From Trematomus loennbergii (taxonomy: Eukaryota; Chordata; Actinopteri; Perciformes; Nototheniidae), in contig JAAOOA010000028.1 of NCBI GenBank assembly GCA_012861695.1, positions 8,286,470 to 8,350,469 of the forward strand: a stretch of 64,000 bases of DNA. The letters run 5' to 3'. Shown piece after piece: positions 1-24,080 of this stretch (position 1 is the first letter of the stretch; the number at the start of each line of letters is the position of its first letter). Below the pieces are notes generated by a model, which saw only the letters and a list, made by a program, of their open reading frames with translations, did not search any database and was not told the origin of the DNA. The position numbers were made by a program, and so were the translations under genes.

Positions 1-1270
1 GTTTTTAAGCTCCGCATTTTTATATTTTTTCGTTCTTACAATGTTGAACGTGGATATTATCCTTTTGGGATTTTATTCGATATCTCACCTTGCAGCTGTC
101 GCTAGAAACAGAAGGATGAAGGTGAGCGGATTCAGGAGCTGCGCGTCCATTAGAGAACCTCACAACTCTCTCTGATACTGTACGGGAACAACTCATAACA
201 CCGTGCATACAGTGACGTAACATAGTCGTGGTTAAGGCGACATTATATGCAAAAAATAGAAAAATAGTCAAGCATTTGATGAAATTAAAATATATATATT
301 GATTTTTTTCGAAACATAATCGTATACGTGATCTCCAACGTGAAGTTGCGCATAGTCAACAATCAGTCACAGAAATAAAACGAAGTAGTTGAAACCCTAT
401 TCTTGTTGCTAATAAATAAGTATCTATTTGGTTTTCCATTTAAAAGCTTCTAGTTCATTATTTTGTCTGCTGCTCTGTCTGTTGTGCCTGAACATTTTGG
501 ATGAATTAAAACTGTAAATAAAATGTCGCTGGTTGAAGAGTGATGTGGCCTGTGCAAGTAGCCTTGTAATGGATAAGACTAAAGGATTGAAAAGGCTAAG
601 AAATTATTTGTTATATTTTTGGGGAATATGTATAAACAACAGCCTGTCACATTAAACATGAAAAACGACATTTGATATCACTAGAAACAGGCCATTGAGG
701 CAAACAATAAGGAATGTGTTTATACACAGAAACCAAGAAAGGTTTCAGATCTACCAGACATCTCTCAGCCAGTGCAAGTATGTGATATTCCTGCCTTCAC
801 TGAGTTTATTTAGTTTGCTGTTCATCCTTAAAGTGTCCTTACTTGTTCTTCAATGCATGACTGAGTAAGTAAAACACACCAGGTCCACAGGAAAATAAAT
901 AAATAATTCAATTAGTTATTGTGTACAGTTTTGCTTATTGTCTTTTGATTCACACAATAAAGTAGCAAGAATAACTACACAACACATACCAAACAATATC
1001 ATAATAACTGTATTCATTGATGATTTAGATTTATGTAACTAAATATCAGTTTAATTCACATTGTCTGCATCTGAAAACTAGAAAAAGTAAACATTTTGAG
1101 AAGTGAAAATTATTTAATGATATTCATACAAAATCATGATTGATATTATATTTTTTATTATGACATAGGAAGAGTGTTTCATTTTCAAGAATTGTTCATT
1201 GTTGCAATTTAAAAGTGTCACTTTCTCAGCAGAAAATAAAAGGTGAACAAAGGTGATGTTTTACATTTAC
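1..1270. other. AT-rich non-coding stretch
   Basis: No gene or recognised repeat is visible. All frames are closed at short intervals, and the 83-codon minus-strand frame at 20-271 has no splice context, domain or recognisable similarity. The sequence reads like ordinary fish intergenic or intronic DNA. Confidence 0.6.
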
Positions 1271-1282
1271 ATGTGTATGTGT

Positions 1283-1323
<41 letters not shown>

Positions 1324-1447
1324 TGTGTGTTTGTGAAAGTGTACAAGTGTGTGTGTACAAGTGTGTAATGATGCATCTCTGACGCAGATAGACTAAACAG
1401 AGTTTCTGTCTGCGTCACACAAACACACACACACACACACACACACA
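1271..1447. repeat. Compound (GT)n - imperfect palindrome - (CA)n structure
   Basis: A (GT)n tract (about 1271-1319) and a (CA)n tract (about 1418-1447) flank a short spacer. Inside the spacer, 1380-1392 and 1405-1417 are complementary at 12 of 13 positions around a 12-nt loop. Because GT and CA tracts are themselves complementary, the whole unit could fold into one long hairpin or cruciform. The open frame here is only a translated microsatellite. Confidence 0.8.
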
Positions 1448-1789
1448 TGCACACACTCTTTTAAGGCCGTCCTGCCATGAGAAGATTTCATGTGACAGTC
1501 TAAAGGAAAAATAAAATAAATGTAGACTGCCAAATTCAAATCCTGTAATTAGATATATTTTTTACCAGTTGTCTGAATATTTGTTATTGTACATGTTACT
1601 ACATACCAATATTTAAATGTCAACAACAGACAATAAAAGTAATCAAGTAAAGTATGTTTTTTTCTTCTTCTATAGCCCAATGTCTGGACTGGCTTAGCTG
1701 GCTATTTTCTTCTTTTTTTTTGTGAACAACCCCCTCCGCCCTATAAATCCTGAGGTAAAAATATAATGGAAATCTCGACAAAAAACTCT

Positions 1790-1900
1790 TAAGAAAGTGA
1801 AGAAATCTCAAAAGGCGCTCTAGAGGAGGGATCCCTTTTTCAGGACAGGCATGCAATAAATGTCATATGTACAGAATAAACAAAAAATAAGATAAAATAC
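1790..1900 (+). repeat. Old interspersed repeat fragment (copy A)
   Basis: The segment around 1799-1865 has an AAGAAATCTC...GAGGAGGGATCCCT...GGACAGGCATGCAATAAATGTCAT...ACAGAATAAACAA layout. I recognise this from memory as a dispersed repeat tail common in fish genomes, but I cannot name the family. A second, more diverged copy in the same orientation lies near 15.35 kb and shares the GAAGAAACCT...CAGAGGAGGCATCCCT...GGACAGAC arrangement. The minus-strand frame at 1620-1856 is read through it and is not a gene. Confidence 0.5.
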
Positions 1901-12316
<10,416 letters not shown>

Positions 12317-12796
12317 CAGGGTTCATACACTTTTGCACCAATGATTTTCAATGACTTTTCCATTACCTTTTCCTAATTTTCCATGACCAAAGAAATTACT
12401 CTTTCTCAGCGGTACCACTGAATATGCTTTATTTTAACATGGAACAGGGAAATAAGGTCTGAAACATGTTGTGCCTATCTAAAACAAATCAAATAGTAGG
12501 CTTACTAGCTTCTACAGGCTAAAGCAACTAAAATCTCTCACCAGCAAAATACCTCGACAGTTAAATGCCATTTTACGTTTCATTACTATACGATACAGTA
12601 TTTATTATCATTATAGTATTACTATTTTGGCGATTAGATAAAATATAAATTATATTTGATGCAACTTTAGTTACATTTCCATGACTTTTCCAAAACGTTG
12701 GGAAAAATATTGTTTTCCATAACTTTTCCAGGGCCTGGAATTAGCATTTTGTATTTCCATGACTTTTCCAGGTTTTTAATGACCGTAAGAACCTTG
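12317..12796. mobile_element. Non-autonomous hAT-like element (MITE), 480 bp
   Basis: The left end CAGGGTTCATACAC and the right end, which reads CAAGGTTCTTACGG on the opposite strand, form short imperfect terminal inverted repeats of the CA(G/A)GG type found in hAT elements. TTATTT lies directly outside both ends (12311-12316 and 12797-12802), consistent with a target-site duplication, although hAT duplications are usually 8 bp. The interior repeats TTCCATGACTTTTCCA-like units in both halves. No transposase frame is present, so it depends on an enzyme encoded elsewhere. Superfamily assignment rests on end sequence only. Confidence 0.6.
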
Positions 12797-15348
12797 TTAT
12801 TTGTACCGGTTTTTCACAATTTTGGAGTTAGTAACACCTACTTGGTCACCTGTATTGGAAGTAACAATGCAGTTTCATAAGGGCAGCTACCCTGGCCTCC
12901 AATGGGTGGTGCTGTCTTTAAGAAAAGGATAGCAGATACCCAGGTAACATTCAAAACTATGTAACAAACTAATGTATTTTTCCCTCAAAAATGATTTTTA
13001 TTGTATGCATCCACAGAAACCTTTTCGTCATACTGTATATTGAATAATAATATAATCATATTTCATTATCGTAACAATAAATGCACTTACATTAAGAGAA
13101 AACACTATTTTACAATAGAATTGCCCCCAGTATACAGTTATCAGTGTTAGATACAGTAGAGGATCTCTGGCCTTCACTGTGTCTGTGATTAATGGTGGTG
13201 AAGCAGATGCATCTGCCAATCAGCCCGAGATGAATTTAGGTCACTTCCTTTTCATGCCATGCCAATCTAGAAATAGAACTACAGCCAAACAATCCCCTTG
13301 TAATCAAATACTGAGGATGGGATTTCAGAAAAGGGTATTCATTTAGTTTCTGTCACATACACGTGTGCCACACAAAATCAGAATGAAAAAACTCATTGTC
13401 TTTGGTGTCAGAGTAGATCTAAGGTTAATAAAGCAAAGACAGAGGGGAAAAGACTTCAAAGAAACTTCTAAGTAGTTTTGGCAGTGGGGTGCCTTGCCAC
13501 AAAAGACCATGTTTGGGATTGAATGAAAAGAAGCATGTCACCGGAGGGAAATGTGGTCAGGCATGTTCAATGTATCAAAAGAAAATAACTGATAAATAAA
13601 AGGAGGACGGAAAGGTTGTAAACTTCACAGCCTGAGCCGAGGAGGGAAGAGACCCCTGTAGTCTTTGATTATTTAACCACAAAGCCCACTTCAGGTTCTG
13701 TAGCAGGCTGCATCCTAATAACAAAATCACACAAAACACACTCTCACACACACACACAGATCCACAGAGAGGTCCTCGTGCCTAATAACTGAATCACGTC
13801 TGACTCAAACAATGTGTAGGAAAATCGCCATTCAAGATTAGAGCGCCTTTGATCATGATGTACACGTTGTTTTTTGAACAGTATTCAGACATTAACTTTA
13901 GAAGACAGCCCACAATTTACAGTGTAACAAAGTATACAAGTATTTTTTCAGAGGCAAATATAAAAGAAAGGCTGAATACATGATATTCTGGAATACGGGG
14001 TAACAATTGTGTGACTAAGTGGGACTTTGAAACAAATTACATTAACATTTTAAAGTATTTTTAAATGATTGAGTACTAATAACAGTAATAATATTCAACT
14101 GCCTTTCCAGCGCTGCCAAGAATAAAAACAGTTTTCTGCCATATATACAGTATCTATGTTTTCCAAATGTTCTTCATTACCACTGGATTGAATTATACAG
14201 TACATGAGTGCCGTCTTAAAACGAAGCAGCATTGTGTGTTCTGACCTAAATCATTGTGTGTATCCTGGAGGAATGGAAAACATGCTGAATGCATTTCCTT
14301 CCTCAAAATATTTGCAAAGCCACATTTTTGGGATATTTTCAAACTTGCATTGTTTACTTCTCTGTTTACATAAGCTAGCACATTGCTGTGTTCTGTAAAC
14401 TTGTCACAGCCACCAACCGTCAATCAACAGAATAGCGATCAAACCAGGAGCATTTTTGTTGATCACATGACACAAACAAAATAGGGACTCACTCATCAAA
14501 ATGGCTACATAAAGAAATACAAGTGAAGAAAAACTCCACTAGGTGTCTTAAAATATAAAAATGAAACTTTGTATTTTCTGCCTCATTTACCCTGCGATCA
14601 GAGGGGAAAATGTAATTGGACAATGTTGCTTCAAGGGAGCTTTTTTTCCCCTTCTCTTCAGACATTTCAGGCCAGACAAAAATGTCTACGCCAAATGTCC
14701 TGTAACAGGCGGTCATGAATTAATCTGCGTGTTGTGCCTTGACTCCCCTGGTAATGGAGCGTATGAATGGTCCAGATTCCACTACAGGTAGAAAACCCGA
14801 GGCCAGGAACCTTTCAGAAACTCAGCTGATTACAAAAAAGGAGAACACTTCCACCCTTGGCTTGGTAAAATAACATGTATGGCATTGAAACCCATCAGTT
14901 GTAATAGAGTTGTGGGCTAGACTTGGAGGGCACATTATTTTCTCTCTTCAAAGGAGAAAAAGGAGAGAGAGAAAGACTACAGGGTAGCAAAGACTGAGCC
15001 GTTTTCCATGTCAACAACAGGGCTATTCATCTCTCTGAAGGTGAGCAAATCTGGAGACTGTGGTCGAATATTCAAGAAAAGGAGGAGTCAAGAGCTGTGT
15101 TAGAATTTGAGAAGTGTTAATCAGGGAGAGGATGTGGGCCTTCTGGCCTCTACCTGATTACCACCAAATGGGCGATTGGCAGCAGCAGCTGGACCCTACG
15201 ACAGTGTGAGGGTGGGAGGAGGTGGATAGGACACTACAAACAGGGCTAAGGAACAGAAAGAGCCATTTTATGTAGCAACTTTCCAGAACATGTCAGATAC
15301 AGCTTCATGCTTTACTTGTTGAGACTGACCTGAGTAATTATTCTCAAT
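12797..15348. other. AT-rich non-coding stretch
   Basis: No supported gene or named repeat. A short (CA)n run occurs near 13744-13758. Overlapping frames on both strands at 14193-14423 and 14489-14791 have no splice or domain support. Confidence 0.5.
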
Positions 15349-15672
15349 CAAATTATTTATTTATATATCACACAATTAAACAACAGTCTCATGGGGCTTT
15401 ACAGTGTGAAAATATACCATACCCTCTGTCCTTAGACCCTTGCACAATTAATGCGAAAATGGAAGAAACCTAGTGGAGAGTAACAGAGGAGGCATCCCTC
15501 TCTCTAAGGATGGACAGACTTATGAACACAAAGACAATCCTTGATAAGCTTTGGCATCCAACATATATTAAGAATAGATGGATCGAAGAGGGTGTCAAAG
15601 ATAATAATAACATGGACGTCAGGCAGGACCATGGTAACAGGCGAATGCCACGACTCATGATCCAGACGTAAC
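15349..15672 (+). repeat. Old interspersed repeat (copy B)
   Basis: The block starts with a TTATTTATATATCACACAATT-like segment. It continues through ATGGGGCTTTACAGTGTG, CCCTCTGTCCTTAGACCCTTG and GGAAGAAACCTAGTGGAGAGTAACAGAGGAGGCATCCCT, and ends near CATGATCCAGACGTAACC. I recognise this layout as a dispersed repeat found in many fish genomes; the family name is not certain. Copy A at 1.8 kb shares the middle part. The minus-strand frame at 15470-15658 is a shadow of the repeat. Confidence 0.55.
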
Positions 15673-18600
15673 CCTTTATACTGTTAACCTGTAATCAGTT
15701 TCTCCAGCATCTCTGTGACGTATTATGTGTCAAAAGAGTTCAAGTGCTAGTTGTGCTGATGGGAATAGCCGACTAATAAACCTCCTTGTATTCCTCTTGT
15801 TACATTATCTGTGGTAGGCTTTCACAGGTGCCCCATCATGTGCCTCTAACAGAGTTTGTCAGTTCATTAATCCCAGCTGCGCTAGAAGAGCGATGTGTTT
15901 CCCTCCCTGGATGATTGGTCCTGACAGTGAGAGTGAGCCAGCGACTGTTAAGAGATAATCAAGGATTTTCTTTTTCATCTGAGCTCAGCACATCACTCAG
16001 CTTAAACTGCCAAGTTTAAATACCTGACATCTTTGAATTATGAATCTCTCCCTGTGTCTCACTCTCATCTTTTGTCTCCGTCTCATTGGATTTACTCCAC
16101 TCTGCTTTTTAGATATGGTTTTACACCGTCCTGCAGGACAGCCGTTTAGCAGCCAGTGATTTTAACAAGTCAATAAAAAGAAAACAGGTTTATATGTGGT
16201 TTCCCATGTGTGTCTTTAGTGACTGGACTTCACAACTACAGTGCATTGCTGACAGAAGAATGACAGCATTTTGTTGGGGTTATCAACTTTCCCTTTGTGT
16301 ACATTGTCTGTTTTTCTGTATTCTGTTGATTTGGAGATATTTAATTGTGTATCTTTAAAAAGTTGTTCCTTTAAACATTTTACACTGGCTGGCTGAAACT
16401 GACTTATATCAGTATTAAAGAATGGCATATTTGCTGATATAAGTTGCAGTAAAGAAATACCAATGGTATGTTTGTGGTTATTCTTTAAACTGTGTCAATA
16501 AAACCCATTTTAATGGGAAATATCTATAAAAAAAACATCTGCTAAAAATGAATTTTGAATGCCGCCTTTTCATACTGTAAGGGATTTGAGTCTATTTATC
16601 AAATATGCATTGAAATTATTTGATTGCATTTATCCTGTAGCAGTGTATCATTCTCAATTAGTCTTTGAATTTAATTTGAGAAGAATAGAGGGGTTGTTTC
16701 TAATTGTATATCTCATTTACAGTACTGTATAAAGACCCATATAGCACACAAGGTATAGTTATTTTTAAAATACGGTGTTAACAGAATCTACAGGGAGCCC
16801 AGAGGACTGTCTGTGACCTCATAAAGATCAATGTGAGGCTTTCACAGCGAGAGAAGGAAATGTAACAATGTAACAATATGATTGTTTTGCACTTCCTCTA
16901 ACATGAAAGCCACGCAGAAAGAGACAAGTCTATTCTGAGCCATAAAAGGCTCATTCTTGTCTTATTTTAAACTTGTTTATTTCTGAGAGGAATATTTAGA
17001 ATATTTTTAGACTAAATGAAAAGTGTCCGGGGTTTGAAAAGGGGGAATTTGCTCGAGGTGGCGCAGATGTTTTAAACACACATTACAACTGTCTGCTGTC
17101 ACGTAATAGACGATATCACAACATCCGGCTTTAGACTTTGCAACCATAAAGCAACGACCAAAACACCTCCACCTGTGAAGTGATCCAACATGTGATAACG
17201 TGTGCCCTTCATGTGCCGTGGAGCAGAGTGCAGTGGTTCATTCTGTCATGGCTGCCGGAGGCCAGGTGAACGCTTCCTTCCCTCACCCTTTCCTGTTCTT
17301 CTTAAGAGCCAGGCAGGTGAGGCGGGGTAGCCCACTTTAGATAAGTGGATTACATAGCCGGTATTTTAAGCCTTGCAGTGACCGTATCGGTCTACACCAC
17401 AGACACGCTGGGCATGTTTTTGTACTTATTATGGCAAAGCAGTGAAGATCATCATGTCCAACAAAACATGGATGGTTGCTAGTATTGCTGTCCTCATTAT
17501 TCTCTTGAATTGGTCACGTTGACTTCTATAAGAATATAATGCATCATCTTAAAACGATTACTATTACTTAATAGTTGTAAGTATTGTCGCAAGCGAAGAG
17601 AATTGTGCAGTTTTTTATAATAAAACACTTTTTTTTGTTGCAACTTTTGGGCATCTCATCAAGTTGTTAACCAAGTTGTTAACACACAGTTGCCTTTCAA
17701 CACATTCAGCAGATACAGAGCAAAATTCCTCAGAATGAATATGGAGTCACATTGCTGTTCACTTGACAAATACAACTACATTATACCCTTTTCTTTAAGC
17801 CCTGTTTTTGACTCTTTTAACTCCTGAGTGAAATGTCTGGCTTTTTGGTGTCTAAATATTCCACTATGTTCACCAGCTATTGTCACTAACTTTGTATGTC
17901 TGTCTATTGCTAAGCAGAACATGTACTAGGGGTTGTAGTGCTTTTACTCGTTCCTTATTGCAGCTAAAAACAATGCTCAAGACAGCAGTGAGAGAGAACC
18001 AAAACGTTAAAAGGTGTCCTTAAAACAATCCGTAGAGCTGAAGAAACCTTTGGAGTTTGGTGATGATACATCTGGGTTCATCCTATAAGGACACCTGTCA
18101 AATACAAATAGTAATTTGATCTATTGTTAGTAATAAAATATGGGCTACAGTAGCTTTAATACACATGTTATTACATGATTGCATAAATAGATCGAACTTG
18201 AGGGAGATTTCAGCACCTGGGTATGAGGAGAGAAAAGGAACAAATGAAGTTTGTTTTGGGGGAGCCTGAGTGACCTCTTCAAACTCTTTGTCCAGAATAA
18301 TAATTTTCACTGCCACAAGTGCGGCTGACGTATTTGTGAGGAATGCTTCGGCTTCTCTAAGTACCGTTCGATTTATCCTGTCAGTTAGCTGCGATCCCCT
18401 GATACCGCACTGAAGGTGATAAAAGTGTTGAAATAAGACATTTTGTGAAACATGTTCAGACAGTACACAGGGAAAAAAGGCTAACAATCACTTAAACATC
18501 CAAACTGACGGAATAAATGGTGCTCAATCAACACATAAAATATATTCAAATGATTTATAATCCAGCCACTAACTTTAAACTTCTCCAGTAGAATGAAATA

Positions 18601-19799
18601 AAACTATTCCAACACTACTGAACTAGTTTGTCTTTACAATCACAAGGAATGTTGTCCAGCACTGTACACTACAACCAGTCCTGCAGTGGCTTCGTAAAAA
18701 GCAGGAGCAGTGTGTGTTGTTTTCGCTATATAAGGCTCTCAGCGAGTAATCATTGAGAGAGCATTCTGCTTTAGTCACAACCTGGGAATTTGAAGATTTT
18801 GACAAGACTCTGCACAAAGTCACAGGGCAGGCACCAGTTGGACTGACACGTGGGCGGATTGAGCAATCAGAGACACTCCTTCATACTGTTATTCTCAGTT
18901 TGCTTTTATATCTCCCTTTATATCCAATTTATTACATATTTAGAAACCCCTAATGATCAACAGTCTCACAGAGGTGGGGTTTGACAACTAACATGAACAC
19001 TGAAGGAACTCTGTACTTTTTACCCTAACTCTTAACAAAGTTTTTTGTAGAAAAGTCCATACCCTTACTTTATTACAGATACACCATGAGCAATAAACTG
19101 CCTTTGTTTTACACGTTATATATATCTTCTTCTGAATACTTCTTATTTCTACAAAAAGTTAAGAACATGTAACTTAACTTTACCTTTTTTACTGTTAAAA
19201 AACTGTGTCATCAATGTTTCTTTATTAACCAAGAACACATCATTTACTGACTTTTTTTACAACCTAATTTAATTAATTTGACCTGTTTGTCTTTTATTAT
19301 TTAAACATCCATATTTGTAGTTGCACCTTAATACTGTTTTGCTACCTATTAGCCCCCATGCCTCTTATTGTTAGTATTAGTATTAGTAGAAAATGTAATA
19401 ACAGTCTAATCAAGATTTAAATGTGCGTAAAAAAAGAATGCGGATCAAAATTCCCCGCTTCCCTGTCCAAATGTGTCTTTGAAAAACATGTCCCATACTT
19501 CCCTTTTCTAATAAGGGAAAGAATGACAGGCATGCGCGCTGCCTCCCACACTACAGTATTTGTTGTCCTTTATTCCCGCGAGGCGTATAAAAAGGGGGAA
19601 AATGAATGTGATATCTTTTTACATCTGAATCCTTAAAGCTCTCTGGTGGCTGAGGATCCCCCGTACTCAACCAGTCTTCTCCTCCCCCCCCAAAAAAAAG
19701 TTTAAAGCCTCTCGCTCAGCTGGGTTCTCCCTTTGTACACAGAATGTTCAAAGTATTACACTGTCACTAATCATCCGTGTTACAACATCTTGAGCAGCG

Positions 19800-20240
19800 A
19801 GGGCTCTCACTCTGACTCCACCAAACCATTATGGTGCCACAGGGCTGGAGGAATAGTCCACTTTGATGTCCTCAGAGGAGAGCTATGGAGACATCTTTCA
19901 GCCCTCTGGTGAGAGACTTTAAACAGTAGGCTGGAGGCTGTTATTTTGGGAGGGCTGGGGGGGCGAGGGGGCGAGGGGCGAGTGAAGAATAATATCTTGT
20001 ACTCCAGGGCCCGGACGGCTCCCCCAGCCCATCAAACGAGTAACAAATGCGGTTACAGACCCATAAAGAATAAAGGGAGAGGAGAGAAGAAGAACGAGGG
20101 GGCAACATTTTCCTGACACAGTTTTACGGCTCTGTTTATTACAAGGAGCAGCTTAAGCTCTCCCTCCTCTCCTCGCTCAGCTCGCCGCCTCCTTTATCGC
20201 TCATATCTACACATTCCTGCGAGCACGGAGGGGTGCAGGA
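19800..20240. promoter_or_regulatory. Candidate regulatory island with Cdx/posterior-Hox-like sites
   Basis: A GC-richer block, with a G-rich run near 19945-19980, sits between AT-rich flanks. It contains CTTTATGG (minus strand of 20061-20068), TTTACGGC (20123-20130) and TTTATCGC (20193-20200). These resemble the TTTAYNGC-type sites bound by Cdx and posterior Hox proteins. The clustering is visible in the sequence; function and conservation are inference. Confidence 0.25.
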
Positions 20241-21029
20241 TGGACGGATGAACTAGGTGAAAGAGTTGGCTCAAGCTTAGTTTTTTCTTCTGGGTTATAT
20301 TTTTAAACTTTTTCTGAAATCAAGAAATCAAGCTTTTAGGATTAATGGAAACAGTTTATCTCTTTCATTTTCTTAAATGTTCTGTTTTGCACAAACATTT
20401 GTTAAAATGTTAAATTATTTCAGTCCATATAACATTTGTATCCTTCCATCCATTTTTATTTTATTCTAACCCTCGTATTTACTGACTAATGTCAATCATT
20501 TTTGTGTTTTCTGATCTGATCTCATCTAATTTTGTTGTTTTAAAAAACAAAAAGTGCTTCATAAATAAATTGACTAATGTTGGAATATGTTTTTTTCTGA
20601 AACAAAGGTTCTATATTTCTTGACTGTATTGATACTTTGAGGTGACAATACTGCTGCTTTTCATACATTTCATAGTTCAGATATTTTCATGCAGATGAAA
20701 GAGAGTTGTTAAATCATGTCTTAAATTATGTGCTTTCCGGTAATTATCAGTTTTCTCTATTTTAAAGTTGTTTAGTAACTTTGGCTGAAAGGACATGGGC
20801 AGTAACCTTCATACAGCAGCGGATGGCTGTTATCTATTGTGGTCCCTTTTCAGAGCGGTCGCAATAAAATGAACTGGAAAATGAATTTACATTTTTAGTT
20901 ATTAGTCTGCATTTTACCTTTTCAACTTCCCCCTGGTATTAAAACTATCAGCTGGAAATCAGAGGGAACATTAAGAAAAATATTATTTTGCATCCTCTGC
21001 TCGCCTCCCTCTCTCCGTGTCAGCTCACT

Positions 21030-21230
21030 CATTCTTTCTCCCAGCAGACTAATGAACTACAGTTCACTGACCAGCAAGATGCAGCTGATTAATACAGAGC
21101 CAGATAGGCGGCTCTGTCCCTCTCCATTTCTCTGAGGGCAGCAGGGAGGATGGCTGCACATCTCATCCTGTCTCACTCAATTAAACTGAACCCCCGGCCC
21201 ACACATTATCTCCCCATCTCGCACTAAACA
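21030..21230. promoter_or_regulatory. Candidate conserved non-coding element
   Basis: A motif-dense, non-repetitive block with several homeodomain-type cores (CTAATGAAC, CTGATTAATAC, CAATTAAACTG) next to GC-rich segments. It has no long open frame. Composition suggests an enhancer-like element; this is inference without comparative data. Confidence 0.2.
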
Positions 21231-23714
21231 CAACACTTAATCACCAAACTAAAACTGTACAGTGTTCATTTCCAAAGAATAAAACATGTATTGCTTTTTT
21301 CTTTTGACTTACAGGCCTATTAAAGTAACACTTGCAATTCGATTTTGTGTCTTATATGGTGTTCATAAGCTACAAAGTCCTAACTTTTCTTTTTCAAGCC
21401 ACACAGTAAGAAAATCTTTAAATAATTAGGTACATACTAAAAACGAGCTACTTGCAACAGTGGCAGTTCACAATCAATTTAATTAGGGGGCCAGCCATAT
21501 TTGATTTTAGCAAAACTAAATATATCAGGCACAATTGTTCACACACATCCTGCCCCATTGGTTTGGTTGTTCATAAGATAACATTACTCATATGAAGATA
21601 AATGCAAGTAAACTCAATCATTATGAAGCTATTTTTTACAAAAATGTAAGAACATATTCTCCACAATTGGGGGGGTTCAAGTTTGGCCCACACTTAATAT
21701 TGCCCTCCATGGCCTCCCCCCGAGAAAAGCATATAGCTGGGCAGAGAACTAGTCCATTAAAGGTGAGCGTGTTATTTTTAAATGAACGGTGATGGCATGG
21801 GAAGGTATACATTGTTATAATGCTGGACATGGTCTGTGAAGATATAGGAGTGCAGTTCACATGAATGGAGATGAGACCAGCGCTATCTAATATTAATCTA
21901 ATTCCATAGCCAACCAATGCTTTAAGGAGATAAAACCATGGAGGCGATTCAGTTTCATATTCTTTGTTGGCTAAATGTACCACGACGGCAGTGCATGACG
22001 ACTGTGATATGAGACGCATCAGAGTACAGTGAAGAGCCTGCAGGATATAAAGTTTCCTCTCTTCCGTCAGTAACGATCATACTCCACCTTCCCTTACTTC
22101 ATCCTACAGCAACCTCATTAATTCAAGATGACCTAGTGTGATAATGGTCACCATTTATGCATTTTTGGGAATTCTTGTGGAAGACTACCATTGGCCGGAG
22201 TTAGGATTTAGTCCGTATGCATGATAACAATCTGCTGATGAACCAGGATAGCCGGGAGAATAACAGCCTCCCTGCTCCTGTGGTATGTCCTCTCAGCCGT
22301 GAGTGAGAGGGGGCGTCCACCGAGGGCCTGGAACCTCTCACTCATCCCCCACTCATCCTCTCTGCTAGTGAGTGCTATCATCATGTGGACACCTTTTTAC
22401 CTGTGAAATATTATCGCCTGGCTCGTGTCCACACAAGTGCTCTTTCGACATGGCCTAATAGTTCTCTTGTTTCACTCGTGGATGCCATGGCTTGCCTGTT
22501 ATTTATACTACTGTCTCTCTCTCTTTATGTATATGCATCTGTTACCCACTCGCCTCCCCACTTCCACACAGCTATTGCTTCACGAAGGGCCCAGCTCCGC
22601 CCGTTAACTGTCAGTACTCTGATAGTCTTTTGGAAACCCTAAACCGTTTATTAGAAGCACTTTGCACCCTTCAAGCAAAGTGGAGCCACTGTAAATAATG
22701 GCAATAGCAGACTAGCCCCGATCAGACCGGCCTGATAACTAAGCTCGTTTTGGGGTTTTCAGAGGAGTCACGTCTTTGCATGCGTTGCAGAGTTGATTAT
22801 TTCTAACCTCAGTACTTAGATATGGAATTTGGCAAAATTAATGAAACTCTCAGATGACCCAAACATTACATTCTCTGGCACCAAATATAGCTTTAAAAGG
22901 AATATGGAATACATTGGTAATTCGAGGGAGATATTTTGGCCTTAATGTCATAGTTTTGTAATTATTCATGCTAATTGTTAATGACAATGGAAACATTGCA
23001 ACAACAACATATGACAAGATAAAAGGTTTAACCATATTATAGTTGGATGAAAAATATGTTCACACAGAAACTACTCTAAGTGAGTTCAATCATTTGACAG
23101 ATTGTCTCTGTTTTCTCCTCCAAATTAGTTTGATTGTCTCAGTCTTGTGTTTATTGCCTCTTCTGACTTGTTGTTGACCAAAAATATAAAAACAAGCTTC
23201 ACAAAATAAAATGATAAAACAACCCTCAATTATTCACTAAGTAATACTGAGTAATTAGCTCTACTTTCATTGTTTTCTGATGCTCAAGGCGAAAAGTGTA
23301 TTTTCCGAAGAGGTCCTACATACAGTACAGTACTGTATGTGTCCCTCAGTGTCAGTGTTACAGCTGGCTACTACTGAGACACAATGCGCTGAAAGTTCGT
23401 CAGTCTTCCCATCCTTTGCACTTCATATAAGCCAAAAAGTTTGTAATCTGCCATTAACCAAAACGAGGAAGAGCATATTTTAATCTCAAGTGTTGAACAT
23501 GCAAATGTGAGTTTTAAAACATTTTCGAATGTTAATATTGATTTCAAACGTATGCATTCGTATATTTAACATTCAGTAACATTTACTACGAGCTGTGATT
23601 AGCGTTCACAAACATAATGTGTCACGGTATGAAGATTAAGTGACTCAGTACAGCACAACTCTATACGTTTAAGCACATAATTGTCTCAATCTCAGAAATA
23701 CAAGTCTGGAGGGA

Positions 23715-24080
23715 GGGTATTTTATGAAAAGTCAGGATATTATTACAGCCCAACTGGGGCCACTAGTGATGCTAAGAGTCACCTGCCTGTGGCCTCATTG
23801 ATACTTTACAGCACTTAGGCTGTAAGGCTGAGGTAACAGCTATGACATCATTGTCTCCAGAAATGCTGGGGAGGTACGGTGCCACACGGTTGCCAGACTT
23901 CATGGCCCACATGAGTAGGAAATTACTTCATCCTCTCAGTTTTCGCACAGAGCCTGTTTACCACTTTTACCCATGGGAGGTGGTCAGCATGGGGCTGGCA
24001 CATTCATGACATTTAACATGAGTAAACGACACCTCTAAGGAATTTTGTGAGCTCTCCCAGGTCTCTACACCTGTATTTTC
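23715..24080. promoter_or_regulatory. Candidate conserved non-coding element
   Basis: A balanced-GC, high-complexity block within AT-rich flanks. It is free of repeats and has no coding frame of note. It contains GATGCTAAGAGTCACCTG- and CATTGATACTTTACAGC-like segments typical in style of vertebrate conserved non-coding sequence. Conservation is unproven. Confidence 0.18.

Noticed and set aside
18098..18487. A 129-codon minus-strand frame
   Set aside because: No recognisable motif, AT-rich surroundings and no splice context; consistent with chance.
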